Shown: piece after piece, positions 25,535-35,999 of the stretch
How the letters are laid out: the number at the start of each line of letters is the position of its first letter
How positions within the stretch are numbered: position 1 is the first letter of the stretch
Assembly: GCA_028023455.1 (NCBI GenBank)
Contig: JAQFVV010000017.1
Coordinates: 2,299,001 to 2,363,000 of the forward strand
Length of the DNA stretch: 64,000 nucleotides
Reading direction: 5' to 3'
Source: Epiperipatus broadwayi
Lineage: Eukaryota; Onychophora; Udeonychophora; Euonychophora; Peripatidae
Program-made: the position numbers and the translations under genes
Notes under the pieces: generated by a model
What the model was told of the DNA's origin: nothing
The model's database searches: none
The model's input: the letters and a program-made list of their open reading frames with translations, nothing else

Positions 25535-27355
25535 TTAAATCATTTCAAATATGTTAGCAATAGTTTTGCCCAATTTAAAACAAAATTTAATATTAGCAAA
25601 TTGGTCCATTGTGAGATACTAAATAAAACACACTGTCACATTTCATATCATAACTCATAATTTACGCATGCCTAAAACTTTTGTGGTGAATAACTAAACT
25701 ACGATGCTACATAATTTGCGCTTTGATTCAAAGATGGAGCTGAAGACAATTTGGAGCAAAAAAAAACAGTCACTTTTTCACTAGCACGCAGTACGTATAT
25801 ATATGTCATTGATTTCCATATACTTGTTAAACTATATAATATTAAACAATTATTATCGGAAAAGAAAATCAATTGTTTTTTGATAAAAAAATATTTTTAA
25901 AAAAAGAAAACACATTTGTTCTACTGTTATTTTACAGATGGCCCTATTTCTTATCAATAATAATAATAAAAAAATGTTGTTGATAATAATTTAAGAAAGT
26001 CATAATTCTTAAGAGGTTGATGGATAAAAAGCAAACATTTACTTAAAAAGGGAATCAATTAAAATGTCTTATTTATTAAAAGAAAAAAAAAGTTTTACTT
26101 ACAATTGGAATCATAACTTTAGGTTCATATTGTAAACACTTAGAATAATTCCCCGTTATATATATATTACATAGTAAAAATTCTTACATCCCTACAAACA
26201 CATTATAATCACCACAGCTTAATATACATACGTGAATTACGAACAAAATTAAAATTATATACACTACGAAGTTCAAAACTATTATAAATTGATTCATCAA
26301 ATAGGGCTGTTTTTATTTATTTTTGGAATTATAAAGTAAGATGTTTAAACTAAATCTGTAGCTTAAATGACAATTTATAGATTAGTTAATTAATTTTATT
26401 GATTAGCCTATGTGAAAGAAAAACAATTCTTAATGAGTGTCCGATAAATGTTAGAGCATGTAGGAGATTATCTAAATATTTGCTATCTCTAGCTATTTAT
26501 TTTTTAATGTGTTTCTTTATCTTAGATATATAGTTTAATCAGTAAAATTAATTACTTAATCTATAAATTATGATTTACGCTACATATTTCACTTTTAAAA
26601 TTTCAAAAGCAAATCAAAACAATCCTATTTGAGAAATCAATTGTATATATAATTGAATATATATTTGAGTAAACAAAATCAAATATATATAATACAAAAA
26701 CAGTCTATTTTCTTGATTTTTTTTTTTTTTTGTCAGACTTCTGATTTAAAATAAATAAAATATTTAACAAAGAGAATCTTTTTAACTTGATTTATATTAA
26801 TTGTAAAGCAATATATTAATATCTGCAAATAAAGAGACCCCACAGGATAACATTGTATCCGGTTTTCTCGGACTGGCTTTATATTCATTTCAATAAACAA
26901 TTAAAATATAACTATTCACAACATTTACTAGTAATAATACTTCTTCCAAATTTATAAATATTATTTTCTTACAGAGCACGGGTGGTAGTGGTGGTAGTGG
27001 GGGTCTCTATTTCCAAAGTGAAAAATATTCAATATTTATATCCGCAGTTTTCTGGACAATTATCTTCATAAATATGCTTTTGGATTTTTGACATTCTAAA
27101 TAAATTAAAGATTTAATATTACAAAATTTTAAAATGTGCATTATATTTATTCAAATAAATAAAATATTGCGTAATATATATATATTACATAAATAAAGCT
27201 AAAAAGGAGAGAGAAAAAATCATACATTAAGTGAAACTATACATTTAAAAACTATTTTGAATTGTTTTATTATTTTTATAAATATTACACTTGTTTAAGT
27301 ATATTACTGCAAGATTTTTCTGAATTTTTATTACATGTTGTGTTCAAACATAAAT
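25535..27355. other. Non-coding AT-rich stretch
   Basis: No gene recognised. A GGT-rich patch lies at about 26976-27003; otherwise simple AT-rich sequence. Confidence 0.5.
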
Positions 27356-27361
27356 GTAGAA

Positions 27362-27458
27362 GTCAAGCGTCTGTGGTAGAGTGGTCAGCACAGCAACTTT
27401 ACAAACAGTTGTCCCGGATTTGCGGGTTCGCTTCCCGACCGATGCTTTGACACATAAA
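27362..27458 (+). mobile_element. tRNA-related SINE copy
   Basis: TGGTAGAGTGGTCAGC (A-box-like), then 'caactttacaaacagttg' and GGGTTCGCTTCCCG (B-box-like), tail 'tttgacacataaaaaaa'. Flanks share ataaatgt, a possible short duplication. Confidence 0.85.
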
Positions 27459-27501
27459 AAAATATAAATGTTAAAGTTCACTTTAATTTAAATAATGAAT
27501 T

Positions 27502-27600
27502 TTTTTTATTTTTCATGTGTCATAGCATCGGCCGGGAATTTACCCCGGGACAACTGCTTGTAATGCGGCTGTGCTGATCTCTCGACCACCAATGCTTGAC
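27502..27600 (-). mobile_element. tRNA-related SINE copy, opposite orientation
   Basis: Reverse complement of the same family, lying 43 bp from the previous copy so that the two form a potential hairpin. Flanked by aataatgaatt at 27491-27501 and 27601-27611. Confidence 0.87.
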
Positions 27601-27875
27601 AATAATGAATTATTTATAATGTAAAATTTAAGTATTTACGATAACCAATTCCAAGAATATGAATTTGAATTCTTCTTAGTATTTCATAAAGATTTGACCG
27701 TCTTTAAAAGAATATTCAAAGAATGAATAACCTAAATATTTGAATAAAAACCAAACATAAGCTAGCAATAGGATCGGTATTTATACCATTGCGAATATTT
27801 CTTACATTATTGTTTAGTTTTAATCCTAATTAAATTTTATTCTAAATATAAAATATATTCATGCTGGCTTCATAC

Positions 27876-28437
27876 ACAGAGGCAAGACTCTCCATACAAT
27901 AGCGCCATTCTGTGCAAGACAGAGTAATCAATGGATGCTGAAATGTTTGTGCTTACTCGTTGAATATACCCAGACTAATTTCTAGCTTGTGGCTTTCATT
28001 AGTGAGGAGCCTTGGATCTGAGTGCATCACCTATATCTAAGAATTAAAGACACCAAAAAGTATGGGTGCTGAACTGAGTTCAGATCCATATGACTATACA
28101 CTATACACTAACGAGCTTGAATTGAAAATTTTAATGTGTTTTCATTTTGGATTTAAAGTTTTATAGTTAGTTAATAAGGCAAAAGGTGGCTTCTGGAGGT
28201 TTGTATAAGATCCTCAAATCTAGGGGCAGTGCTCTCAGAGCCAAGGCTTCTCACTGATGAAAGCCACAAGTTAGAAACTAGTCTGGGGATATTGGATGAT
28301 TAGGGACTAGATCACAAGCCTTCCTGCATCCATTGATTGTTCTGGCTTGCACTGAGTGTCACTTCTGTATGGATATTTTTGCCTCTGTGTAAACAGCTTG
28401 TGTTGGCAAGAAGAATGTTTATTACATGATGTTTAGA
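27876..28437. mobile_element. HR-A palindromic element, both arms
   Basis: Both ends read CACAGAGGCAA (left) and TTGCCTCTGTG (right), with the CTCCATACA terminal block inside each. The left-arm ribozyme (minus, about 28003) is mutated at CUAAUGA. The right-arm one (28241-28295) is intact. Confidence 0.85.
28241..28295 (+). ncRNA. hammerhead ribozyme, type I (HR-A copy)
   Basis: CUGAUGA 28254-28260; GAAA 28274-28277; stem III is the self-complementary ACUAGU (28277-28282); cleavage after C 28283 (GUC). Stem I: UUCUCA (28248-28253) with UGGGGA (28284-28289), internal loop, then CCAA (28241-28244) with UUGG (28292-28295). Stem II is short (AGC/GUU with an A opposite A next to the core). Confidence 0.72.
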
Positions 28438-28971
28438 AGTATAATAAATAGTTTAAGAAATTAACAATTAAATATAGATTAGGAATAAAATGAGAATAGA
28501 AATTTGTATTTATGAAAAAACGTGTTTAATAGATATATATATAAAGAAAAGGAATTTAAATTATAAGTTATTAAGAGATATGAAAAATTTTAAATTTAAA
28601 AGTTTAAAGAATTAAAATGTAATGTAAACAAATAATATATAAATATTAACTTTTATGTTTTTTAGAAAGATTTTATAGGGAGGATGTATTGGTACATATG
28701 TAATAGTATTTTATTTAAATGTATAACTATAAGAGAATATAAAATATAAAAAAAAAAATTTAAAGAATTTTTAAAAGCATTTAAAGATTGAGTAATTTAG
28801 TGGTATAATATAATAAATGACATTTAGTGATTAAGAATATTATTATATGCATAAAATTGAATGATAGTTTATTGGTGTATATATAAAATTTTAATTGTAT
28901 TGTTATAATATTTGAATTGATGCATATATAAGTTTTGGTTGTATTGGTATAATATTTTAATTTTTGTAGAT

Positions 28972-28998
28972 CTGAAGAAGACTGCAAAACAGTCGAAA
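28972..28998 (+). ncRNA. hammerhead-like motif (HR-D type)
   Basis: CTGAAGA, extra A, GACTG/CAGTC stem, GAAA, then CTGTT. Isolated single motif with no mirrored arm found nearby. Confidence 0.4.
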
Positions 28999-29237
28999 CT
29001 GTTATTATATAATAAACATTATTTGCTTAAAGGTGTAAGAAGATGGTGATTATTTAATTAAATATACCATTAATCTTCACCAAGAGAACTATAATGTACA
29101 TGCATTTCCCTTATTTATGTCAAACTATATTGTTAGATCTATTCTGATAGCATTTTTCATTTGTAATCGTATTTTTTATTTTCTTTATTTAGTATGTTTC
29201 TGGTACTTAGTATTACTCCAACAGAGATAAAAAACGT

Positions 29238-29447
29238 CAAATGTGTAAATAAAGATCGAATTAACACATTTACAATCTTTTAAAAGCAAAGCAATTTTTT
29301 AAGTGAATATTAAATAATATTACTAATCCACAGAAAGTTGTCAATCAAAATGTTGGGTTATTCTCTAATATTCACTTAAAAAAATAATTGATTTCGATTT
29401 TAGAAGATTCCAAATGTGTTTAATTCATTTTTATTTACACATTTGTT
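29238..29447. repeat. Palindromic element, about 210 bp
   Basis: Left 'caaatgtgtaaataaa' mirrors right 'tttatttacacatttg', and 'aagtgaatatta' mirrors 'taatattcactt'. No ribozyme core found. Confidence 0.75.
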
Positions 29448-29485
29448 TTTGCTGGCGTGATAATATAAATGCATAATTTTCTATA

Positions 29486-29582
29486 TAATATTAAATCATG
29501 TATGCCCTTTATTACTGTTTTACAATGCTTATATTACACCAGTAAAACAGTAATAAAAAGCATACATGATTTAACATTATAT
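29486..29582. repeat. Near-perfect palindrome, about 95 bp
   Basis: 'attaaatcatgtatgc' mirrors 'gcatacatgatttaa', and 'tattactgttttac' mirrors 'gtaaaacagtaata', around an 18-base centre. Confidence 0.85.
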
Positions 29583-30221
29583 GTATTTGGCAATGCAATA
29601 AGAAAGATAAAGTTATAATACTGCATAATTTTCTCCATGTACAAAATGATTTTTCTTACTATCTATCGCTGGACTAATATTTATGTGAAATCTCACTGTT
29701 GGACAATATGTATCATGCTTTCTAGATGACATTTAGGTAATACTTATTTTCATTTATATTTTCTTTAGCAGTATTAATCTGTTAATAGCATTATTAATTT
29801 TTCAGTTGATTACTTATTGCAAACTCTAAAATAAAAAGTAATAAAGCTAATATAAATCTGATATTTTCAGACACGTGATCGTAAAACCAACTTATTTTTA
29901 ATAAGATTCTCATTTTTAGATCTGCCTAATATATATTTTTTAATCTTATTAATCATTCTTATCTGTTATTTTTTTCCCCTTGACATGCTGAATGAATTGT
30001 TTTGAATTCTATACAAGCTTTATGTCTTTGCTTTTTTTTAGTCTTTCTAAAATCTGGATAATTCGTTAAAGCATTCGATGTCTGTTCTAATTAACTAAAT
30101 TGGAATGCAACTAAAACAAAATAAACTACATCTTTCCAATGGAGAAACAGCTTTGGTTAGATGTGAGAGTTTAGTTCATTGTACTTTCTAATGCATATGC
30201 ATGTCCATTACACATCATAAT

Positions 30222-30545
30222 AGACAAAAACTCTCCATATAGTAGTGCCACCTTGTGCTAACCAGAGTAATCAATGGATGCCAAAAGGATTGTGCATAAA
30301 ATCCCTATTTAGTGCCTACTCATCCAATATCCCCAGACTAGTTTCTGGCTTGTAACCTTCATCAGTGAGGAGCCTTGGATCTGAGAGCACTGCACCTAGA
30401 TAGGGATTTTATGCACAAGCCTTCTGGCATCCATTGATTACTTTGGTTAGCACAAGGTGGCACTATTATATGGAGAGTTTTTGCCTGTTTACTAACAGTT
30501 ATGTGCTAGCATGAGATGGTGATCATGTGATGTTTAGTGGCTTAA
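30222..30545. mobile_element. HR-A palindromic element with complete ribozyme
   Basis: The left block 'agacaaaaactctccatatag' mirrors 'ctatatggagagtttttgcct'-like sequence at about 30473-30497, and 'aatcaatggatgcc' mirrors 'ggcatccattgatt'. A right-end block with GATCATGTGATGTTTAGTGG follows. The left arm holds the best HR-A hammerhead on the minus strand. The right arm is deleted through its centre. Confidence 0.87.
30322..30380 (-). ncRNA. hammerhead ribozyme, type I (best HR-A copy)
   Basis: Minus strand: CUGAUGA 30365-30359; A, then stem II GGU (30357-30355) with GCC (30349-30347) and loop UACAA; GAAA 30345-30342; stem III ACU/AGU (30342-30337); cleavage after C 30336. Stem I: UCCUCA with UGGGGA (30335-30330), a 3x2 internal loop, then AUCCAA (30380-30375) with UUGGAU (30327-30322). 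Only stem II departs from the consensus, with an A-A apposition where G-C is usual. Confidence 0.78.
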
Positions 30546-30730
30546 TACATAATAATAGAATTGGACACAAAAAATGATCACATTATAAACTCTGTACACT
30601 TTGTTATATTTTTATTTATTTATTTTTATAAATAAATAACACAATAACTCTGTAAAATAATGCAAAATATTGCACACATATAAAATGTGACAATCAGAAT
30701 AGAAAAAATTCATAAAATCTTAAACACTAA

Positions 30731-31075
30731 TACCATTTTGCCAAACACTTTCGGTCACCTTTGTATTTGAAGAGACTAATAAATAATTCAAAGGATACTG
30801 GGGAAGAAATGAATACGTATGAAGTGATTTATTTAATTGCCTGCAGAGAAATTGGTTATAATGTTATTTATTACGGTAAAACAAAGGCTGATGTATTAAC
30901 ACGATTACAACAGTATGTTTATCAATATAAAAATCTAAAATTGATTCCCAAGTTAATTTTGTTTTCCAAATATTTAAGGACTTGTGGGCAGAAGTTTTAT
31001 CTTCAAAATATCAGTACTGTCTGTAATAAATCGAACGAGAAAGAGGAAGTTGAAAAAGGCTTGGTTTATTGCTAA
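30731..31075 (+). pseudogene. Penelope-like GIY-YIG endonuclease fragment, type 2
   Basis: An open frame from before 30761 to TAA at 31073 encodes about 105 residues. It contains RLINNSKDT, a linker motif also found in the minus-strand ORF at 54424-54924, then EVIYLI (GIY counterpart) near 30820, VIYYGKT (YIG counterpart) near 30863 and a following Arg (LTRLQQY), as expected at the start of a GIY-YIG domain. The C-terminal part (YLRTCGQKFYLQNI) is unlike the 1702-2289 copy and no clear catalytic Glu block is seen. It is probably a 5'- and 3'-truncated Penelope-like copy of a different lineage. A stray host exon is less likely. Confidence 0.55.
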
Positions 31076-32093
31076 GTCTAATAACGTTGTTAATCAGTGT
31101 AACACTAGTGCTCCACTGAGCATGCACTGGGAGTATTAACCCTTAAGTTCCAATAAGTTGCCATGATTCTGTTACTCAGTACCAAAAGCGCTTGGAAAAA
31201 ATAGTATTAGGGTTTAATATTTTCTGAATTTTTTCTACTCTGGTTGTCATATTTTATGCATGTACAATAATTTATTTTTATAAAATATTAAACTATTTTT
31301 TGTATGTGGGATAAATTCTTCACCTCTTCTGCGCTAATGTACACAGTTTTTTTTTTTTTTTAAAGTTATAAATATATTACCTTTTAATGACTTCAAAATT
31401 ATACATTTTGTATTTATTACGTTGTATTTGAATCCTTTTTGTATATTTATTTTAGTTTGGTTTCCAATCATCATTACTATTTCTCATCCTCGCTTTATTT
31501 CTCTTTACCTTATTATCTTCTGCCATCTATCATACCCTATGTCATCTTTTTGCATTAATTGTTACAATGAGTTCTATGACTTGTACAACTACTTTTCCAT
31601 ACTTTGCAGCAATTCTACTTCTAGTGTTGTCTTTTTATTTCTTTTCTAACTTTTTATGTTTTGTCTTTCCATTTATTTTTTCTAGAGTTAAAATTGGCCC
31701 TAGGTATTTATTTTTTAGTAATGTTGGGTTGATCTTAGGAATATAAGCATGAGAAGAAAAAAGATGTGAAGAAAGAAAATACCTATAATCACTAAAACCT
31801 TAAACCATTGATAGAAAGATTTGAAGTGAGAGAGGAAGGGACATAGAATTAGCCTACAGTTACCTGCATATGTGCTCCAATTTTTTTTATATACAGATAG
31901 TTAATGGTAATAGTAAATGTATATATATATTTAATATAAATAATGTTTACTATATTAAATTAAAAATATTCATTTGAATATTTATATATTTTTCTGCATA
32001 TAAAATGCACATACTTTCTTAATTTTACTTATATTATTATTTTTATTTCAATAAAAGTTCTCATAAGTATATACATATTAACTATATCAGATA

Positions 32094-32640
32094 TGCATGA
32101 GATGTGACAATTTAATTCCTAGAATGGCCATGTGATGTCAGCCATAACCTAATTGGATTGAAATCACACGAGTATTAAATATTCGTGTTTGAACATGTTT
32201 AAGCTAGTATAATGTGTAAATATTAAGCTAGTAAATCTAATTGTTAGTTAGTTATTGAGCAGATAATAAATTTCTATGCATACATTTTGGCATAAAAATG
32301 GGGCATAGTGTGCTCATTGTGAGAGACTTTTGGGCCACAAAATTAAACATAACTAGACCATCCTGCCTATTCACCTGACTTAGGTTCCAATGATTTCCAC
32401 AATTACAAACTGTGCTGAAAGGATGAAGATTTTCTACTATAACTGATATCCAAAAGAATGTGAAACAGTTGCTCAACAGTATTCCTGAAATTGAGTTCCA
32501 GGTGTGCTTCCAGAAATGGCAACACCATTTTAATTAATGGGACTACTTTGAGGGCAACCATAGTCACTAATGAACATTTCCACATGTATATTTTATTAAG
32601 GTGCATTCTAGGAATTAAATTGTCACACCTCATACCCATA
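32094..32640. mobile_element. mariner deletion derivative
   Basis: Inverted ends ATGAGATGTGACAATTTAAT (from 32097) and ATTAAATTGTCACACCTCAT (ending 32633) with TA-rich flanks. Between them is the antisense-free remnant of the last third of a mariner transposase on the plus strand. Confidence 0.72.
32308..32562 (+). pseudogene. mariner transposase C-terminal remnant
   Basis: The plus strand encodes, across frameshifts and stops, the end of a mariner transposase: an AHCERLLGHKI segment, a LPIHLT counterpart of the PYSPDLAP motif, RFSTITDIQKNVKQLLNSIP, then EFQVCFQKWQHHF and DYFEG, the characteristic C-terminal block. The catalytic DDD residues other than the last region are deleted. This is a non-functional passenger in the element above. 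The two minus-strand ORFs here are antisense shadows. Confidence 0.68.
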
Positions 32641-32957
32641 CATATATACTCAATTATTAATAACGATACATTTAACAGAAAAATGATAAAAAATATAAAT
32701 AGTATAATAAAACTTATGTTTATGGCAAGCAAATATGGGAGTAATTAAAGTGTGATTTATTTATATTGATAGGTTTCATATCTTATTTTCATCCAATGGT
32801 TCTGGCAGAATGAAACCCTATATATAATTAAATTAATGCTCCATGATTTTGTGATAATAGGTTACATGCATATAGAAATAGATATGTGCATTGGAATCAT
32901 ATGCAAGATTTATTTAAATAAAGCAATTACAAGCTTTCCATTATATTTATATTTTCT

Positions 32958-33054
32958 CATGTGTCATAGCATCAGCCGGGAAGTGAACCTGCTAACCCAG
33001 TACAACTGCTTGTAAAGCGGCTGTCACTGACCTCTCGCCCACAAATGCTTGACA
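32958..33054 (-). mobile_element. tRNA-related SINE copy
   Basis: Starts 'ctcatgtgtcatagcatcagccggg' and ends 'ctctcgcccacaaatgcttgac', the reverse complement of the family. No clean duplication seen. Confidence 0.82.
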
Positions 33055-33369
33055 ACATTTGTAAATGAAATAGCATATAGAAAATAATAAAAACAAATAA
33101 TCTTAAAAACACTCTTTCATCCAAAACAGGTAAAAAAAAAATCAAAAAGTTATTTTGAAAAATTATGAAAAAGTGTGAGCATTAAAAAAATAAAATCAAA
33201 CAAATTCCCTAAATAATAGAGAGTCAAATGAAATGATAAAGGAATTTACATAAGTATTACAAATATTGAGTAAAACATAGATAAAATAGTTCTAAATAAA
33301 AAGTAGAATAATAGATTGGACAATGAATCATTGAAGTAATAAATAGTCTAAAATATTAGCACACAAAGT

Positions 33370-33925
33370 ACAGAGGCTAAACCCTCCATACAGCAAGCCA
33401 GAGTAATCAATGGATGCAAGAAGATTTAGTGCATATAATCCCTATCTAGTGCCTATTCATCCAATATCCTCAGACTAGCTTTGAGCTTGTAGCTTTCATC
33501 AGTGAGGCACCTTGCATTTGAGAGCATTGCACTTAAATCTTAGGATCTAATGCAACCCTCTAGCAGTCATCTTTTACCTTATAAAGTTGGCCATAAAACT
33601 TTGAGATCAAAATGAAAGCACAATAATGTTTTCAATTCAAGCTCATTGGCTTGTATAATTGTATAGATCTGAACTCAGTTCAGCATCCATACTTTTTAAT
33701 GTCTTTGGTTCTTTGATAACCACAGTCACTATAACTCTATTGGGCGATATTGATATTAAACCACTAAACATCACATGATCACCATTCTTTATATTTACAC
33801 AAATTGTTTAGCCAGAGATTATACTCTCCATATAGTAGTGCCACTCAGTGCAAGCTTGACTTTAAGCTCTGTGTACACAGCTTGTGTAAGCATAATGAAT
33901 GTTAATCATGTGATGTTTAGTGGTC
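33370..33925. mobile_element. HR-A, more than one unit in tandem
   Basis: The terminal block with CTCCATA occurs at 33384 and again at 33825 in the same orientation, 441 bp apart, and the sequence between is one complete unit including the TCACATGATCACC junction (about 33772) and 'acacaaattgttt' linker. The ribozyme on minus (CUGAUGA at 33501-33495 region) has lost the G of GAAA. Confidence 0.8.
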
Positions 33926-35032
33926 AATATTTTTGTAATTGTAAAGATTTAAAAAAACTTTATTACAAATCAAATTTGTTTATCAGAGATGTATTTATAA
34001 TATTCATGTAAATATTCTGGACATTTATATAGAAAATATAGTCTATATATTTTAAATTTAGCTTTTATTCAAGCTTAGGTATGCTTTCGATATATGAGCA
34101 CTTTCCAAAACAGACAGATTTTATTTTTCTTGTTAACCCTAAATTATACAAATTTCTCTACATTTTTGCAAAATTTAGATTTATTCCTGAATCAAGTTAA
34201 AAATTAATTAAACCAATTATGTAGTTATAATCATTCTCAATATAGTATAAAATATGTGCCCAAATATATACGGTTGTCAGCAATTAAATATTTACATGTG
34301 CTTGCTTTTATTCACATTAAAACGTCTAAAATCTATTGTCATTCCATTTAAAATTGTTTCATTTTAATTTACAAGTGTAAAACTCATTTCTCCCACAATT
34401 TTGACACCATTCTTGTAAATACCATAATGTTTATCACTAATCTTAAAATTGTCTCTAGCATGGATATCAATTTTAAACCTCAGTTAAAGATTAAAATCTA
34501 TTCTCTTGCACTTCGATTTCAAATTTTTTAATTACTAAAAATAGATTTTAAATGGAATGGAAATAAATTTTAGGAGGTTTTAATTATAATTATTACTTAT
34601 ATTGGATAGATTAATCTCACAATTCAATACATTATATGTTTTATAATATTTAGAAATGATATGGGATAAATATTCTTAAAGATTTTAATGTGTATAAAAG
34701 TATATATATATATATTTAATTATTTGCACCATATAATATTTGAATATGTTTTTATATGGATATACAATAATATATCTTATGGTTTCAACTATTTAATTCT
34801 TACCACTATAATTAGATAATTAAAACTTGAATTTTTCTTTTTTTAAGCTGATTCAAGATTTTTCAAGAATTTGGAAAATGTTCTCAAATTTATTTATTTA
34901 CTTATTGAAATATATTTGATTCAGCAAAAAAAATGTTTGAAGGAGAGATTCTTTTATTTTTTAATATCTATACTATAGATTATTAATTTCTAAACACAAA
35001 TAATTGTAAGTTCTTAACCATTTAAATACGGA

Positions 35033-35310
35033 TGACTGAATTGTTCAAGAAGGGAATAGATTGAAGCTTGTCCATTAAAGTTTGAAGATTTGCTACATTA
35101 ATATAAACTGAGCAGTGATTGTATATACGTGTTAGTGATAATAATCTGGACCAACTGATGAATGCTGGTTCAGCACGAAATAGCTATAATGGAGATCATT
35201 TATCGTTCTCATTTGTATGTGGTTATTTAGATCAGTTGTATAAGATGGATTAGATAGCTGTGGAGAGTTTGAAAAGTCTGAGTTCAAATCTCTTAAAATT
35301 ACATTAAGTT
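35033..35310 (+). mobile_element. HR-B single-arm copy
   Basis: Contains 'aagcttgtccattaaagtttgaagatttgct', the ribozyme, 'ggttatttagatcagttgtataagatgg' and 'gagttcaaatctcttaaaatta' end. No mirrored arm. Confidence 0.78.
35144..35196 (+). ncRNA. hammerhead ribozyme, type I (HR-B copy)
   Basis: CUGAUGA 35155-35161; stem II UGCUG/CAGCA with loop GUU; GAAA 35177-35180; stem III AUAG/CUAU (35180-35187) with no loop; A 35188 at the cleavage position. Stem I: AUCU (35144-35147) with AGAU (35193-35196), bulge GGA, and CCA with UGG (one mismatch next to the core). Confidence 0.77.
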
Positions 35311-35518
35311 TTAACCATTAAAAATCCTAGGAAGAACTAATTCGCAAGTCTAAAAGCATAATGAATTTTATTATAAAAGAACGTTGAAAAGACATCAGGA
35401 TAGAATCATATTCAAAAAATGATGCAGTCCTTTACAAAACAGTTTCTTCTGACTAGATAGTGCTTGAAATAAAGTGTTGCAGATGTACAATAATGGAAGA
35501 TTTATGTTTTCAATACTT

Positions 35519-35620
35519 TTTTTTTCATGTGTCATAGCATCGGTCGGGAAGCGAACCCGCTAACCCGGGACAACTGCTTGTAAGGCAGCTGTGCTGACCT
35601 CCCGACCACCAACGCTTGAC
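35519..35620 (-). mobile_element. tRNA-related SINE, full copy with target duplication
   Basis: Best-preserved copy: minus strand GGTGGTCGGGAGGTCAGC (A box region) and GGGTTCGCTTCCCGACC (B box region). Flanked by tatgttttcaatactt at 35503-35518 and 35621-35636 (16 bp, perfect). Confidence 0.92.
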
Positions 35621-35999
35621 TATGTTTTCAATACTTGTTCTGCTTGCACATTTATCTATCATTTTCATTACTGGGATCTGATATATAATGTTAATAAAAA
35701 GCCGAAAAAAATAATAAAAGATGGAAAATGAACTCTATAACTTTTAAATGTATATTATAACTGAATGTTTTATTTTTTGAAATATTCTGTAAAGTTTATT
35801 TAGAATTATTTATACATATTTTTCTGATAGGGCAGTACTTAATACAGTTCAAATAATTTTGCTTTTATAACTCGTGCGCGTATTTAACAAATACTGATTC
35901 ATTTTTAGATTATTGTTAAAAATATTTTTTTAATAATAATAACTGTAATAGTTCCTTGATTTATTTATTAAAACGGAAGTCTTGTTTACTTCCAGTAAA

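Noticed and set aside
32252-32748. Three ORFs of 74-109 codons around 32.3-32.7 kb
   Set aside because: Shadows of a frameshifted mariner transposase remnant on the plus strand.
35519-35620. tRNA genes at the six tRNA-like sites
   Set aside because: No full cloverleaf, A-rich tails and flanking target duplications: SINE copies.
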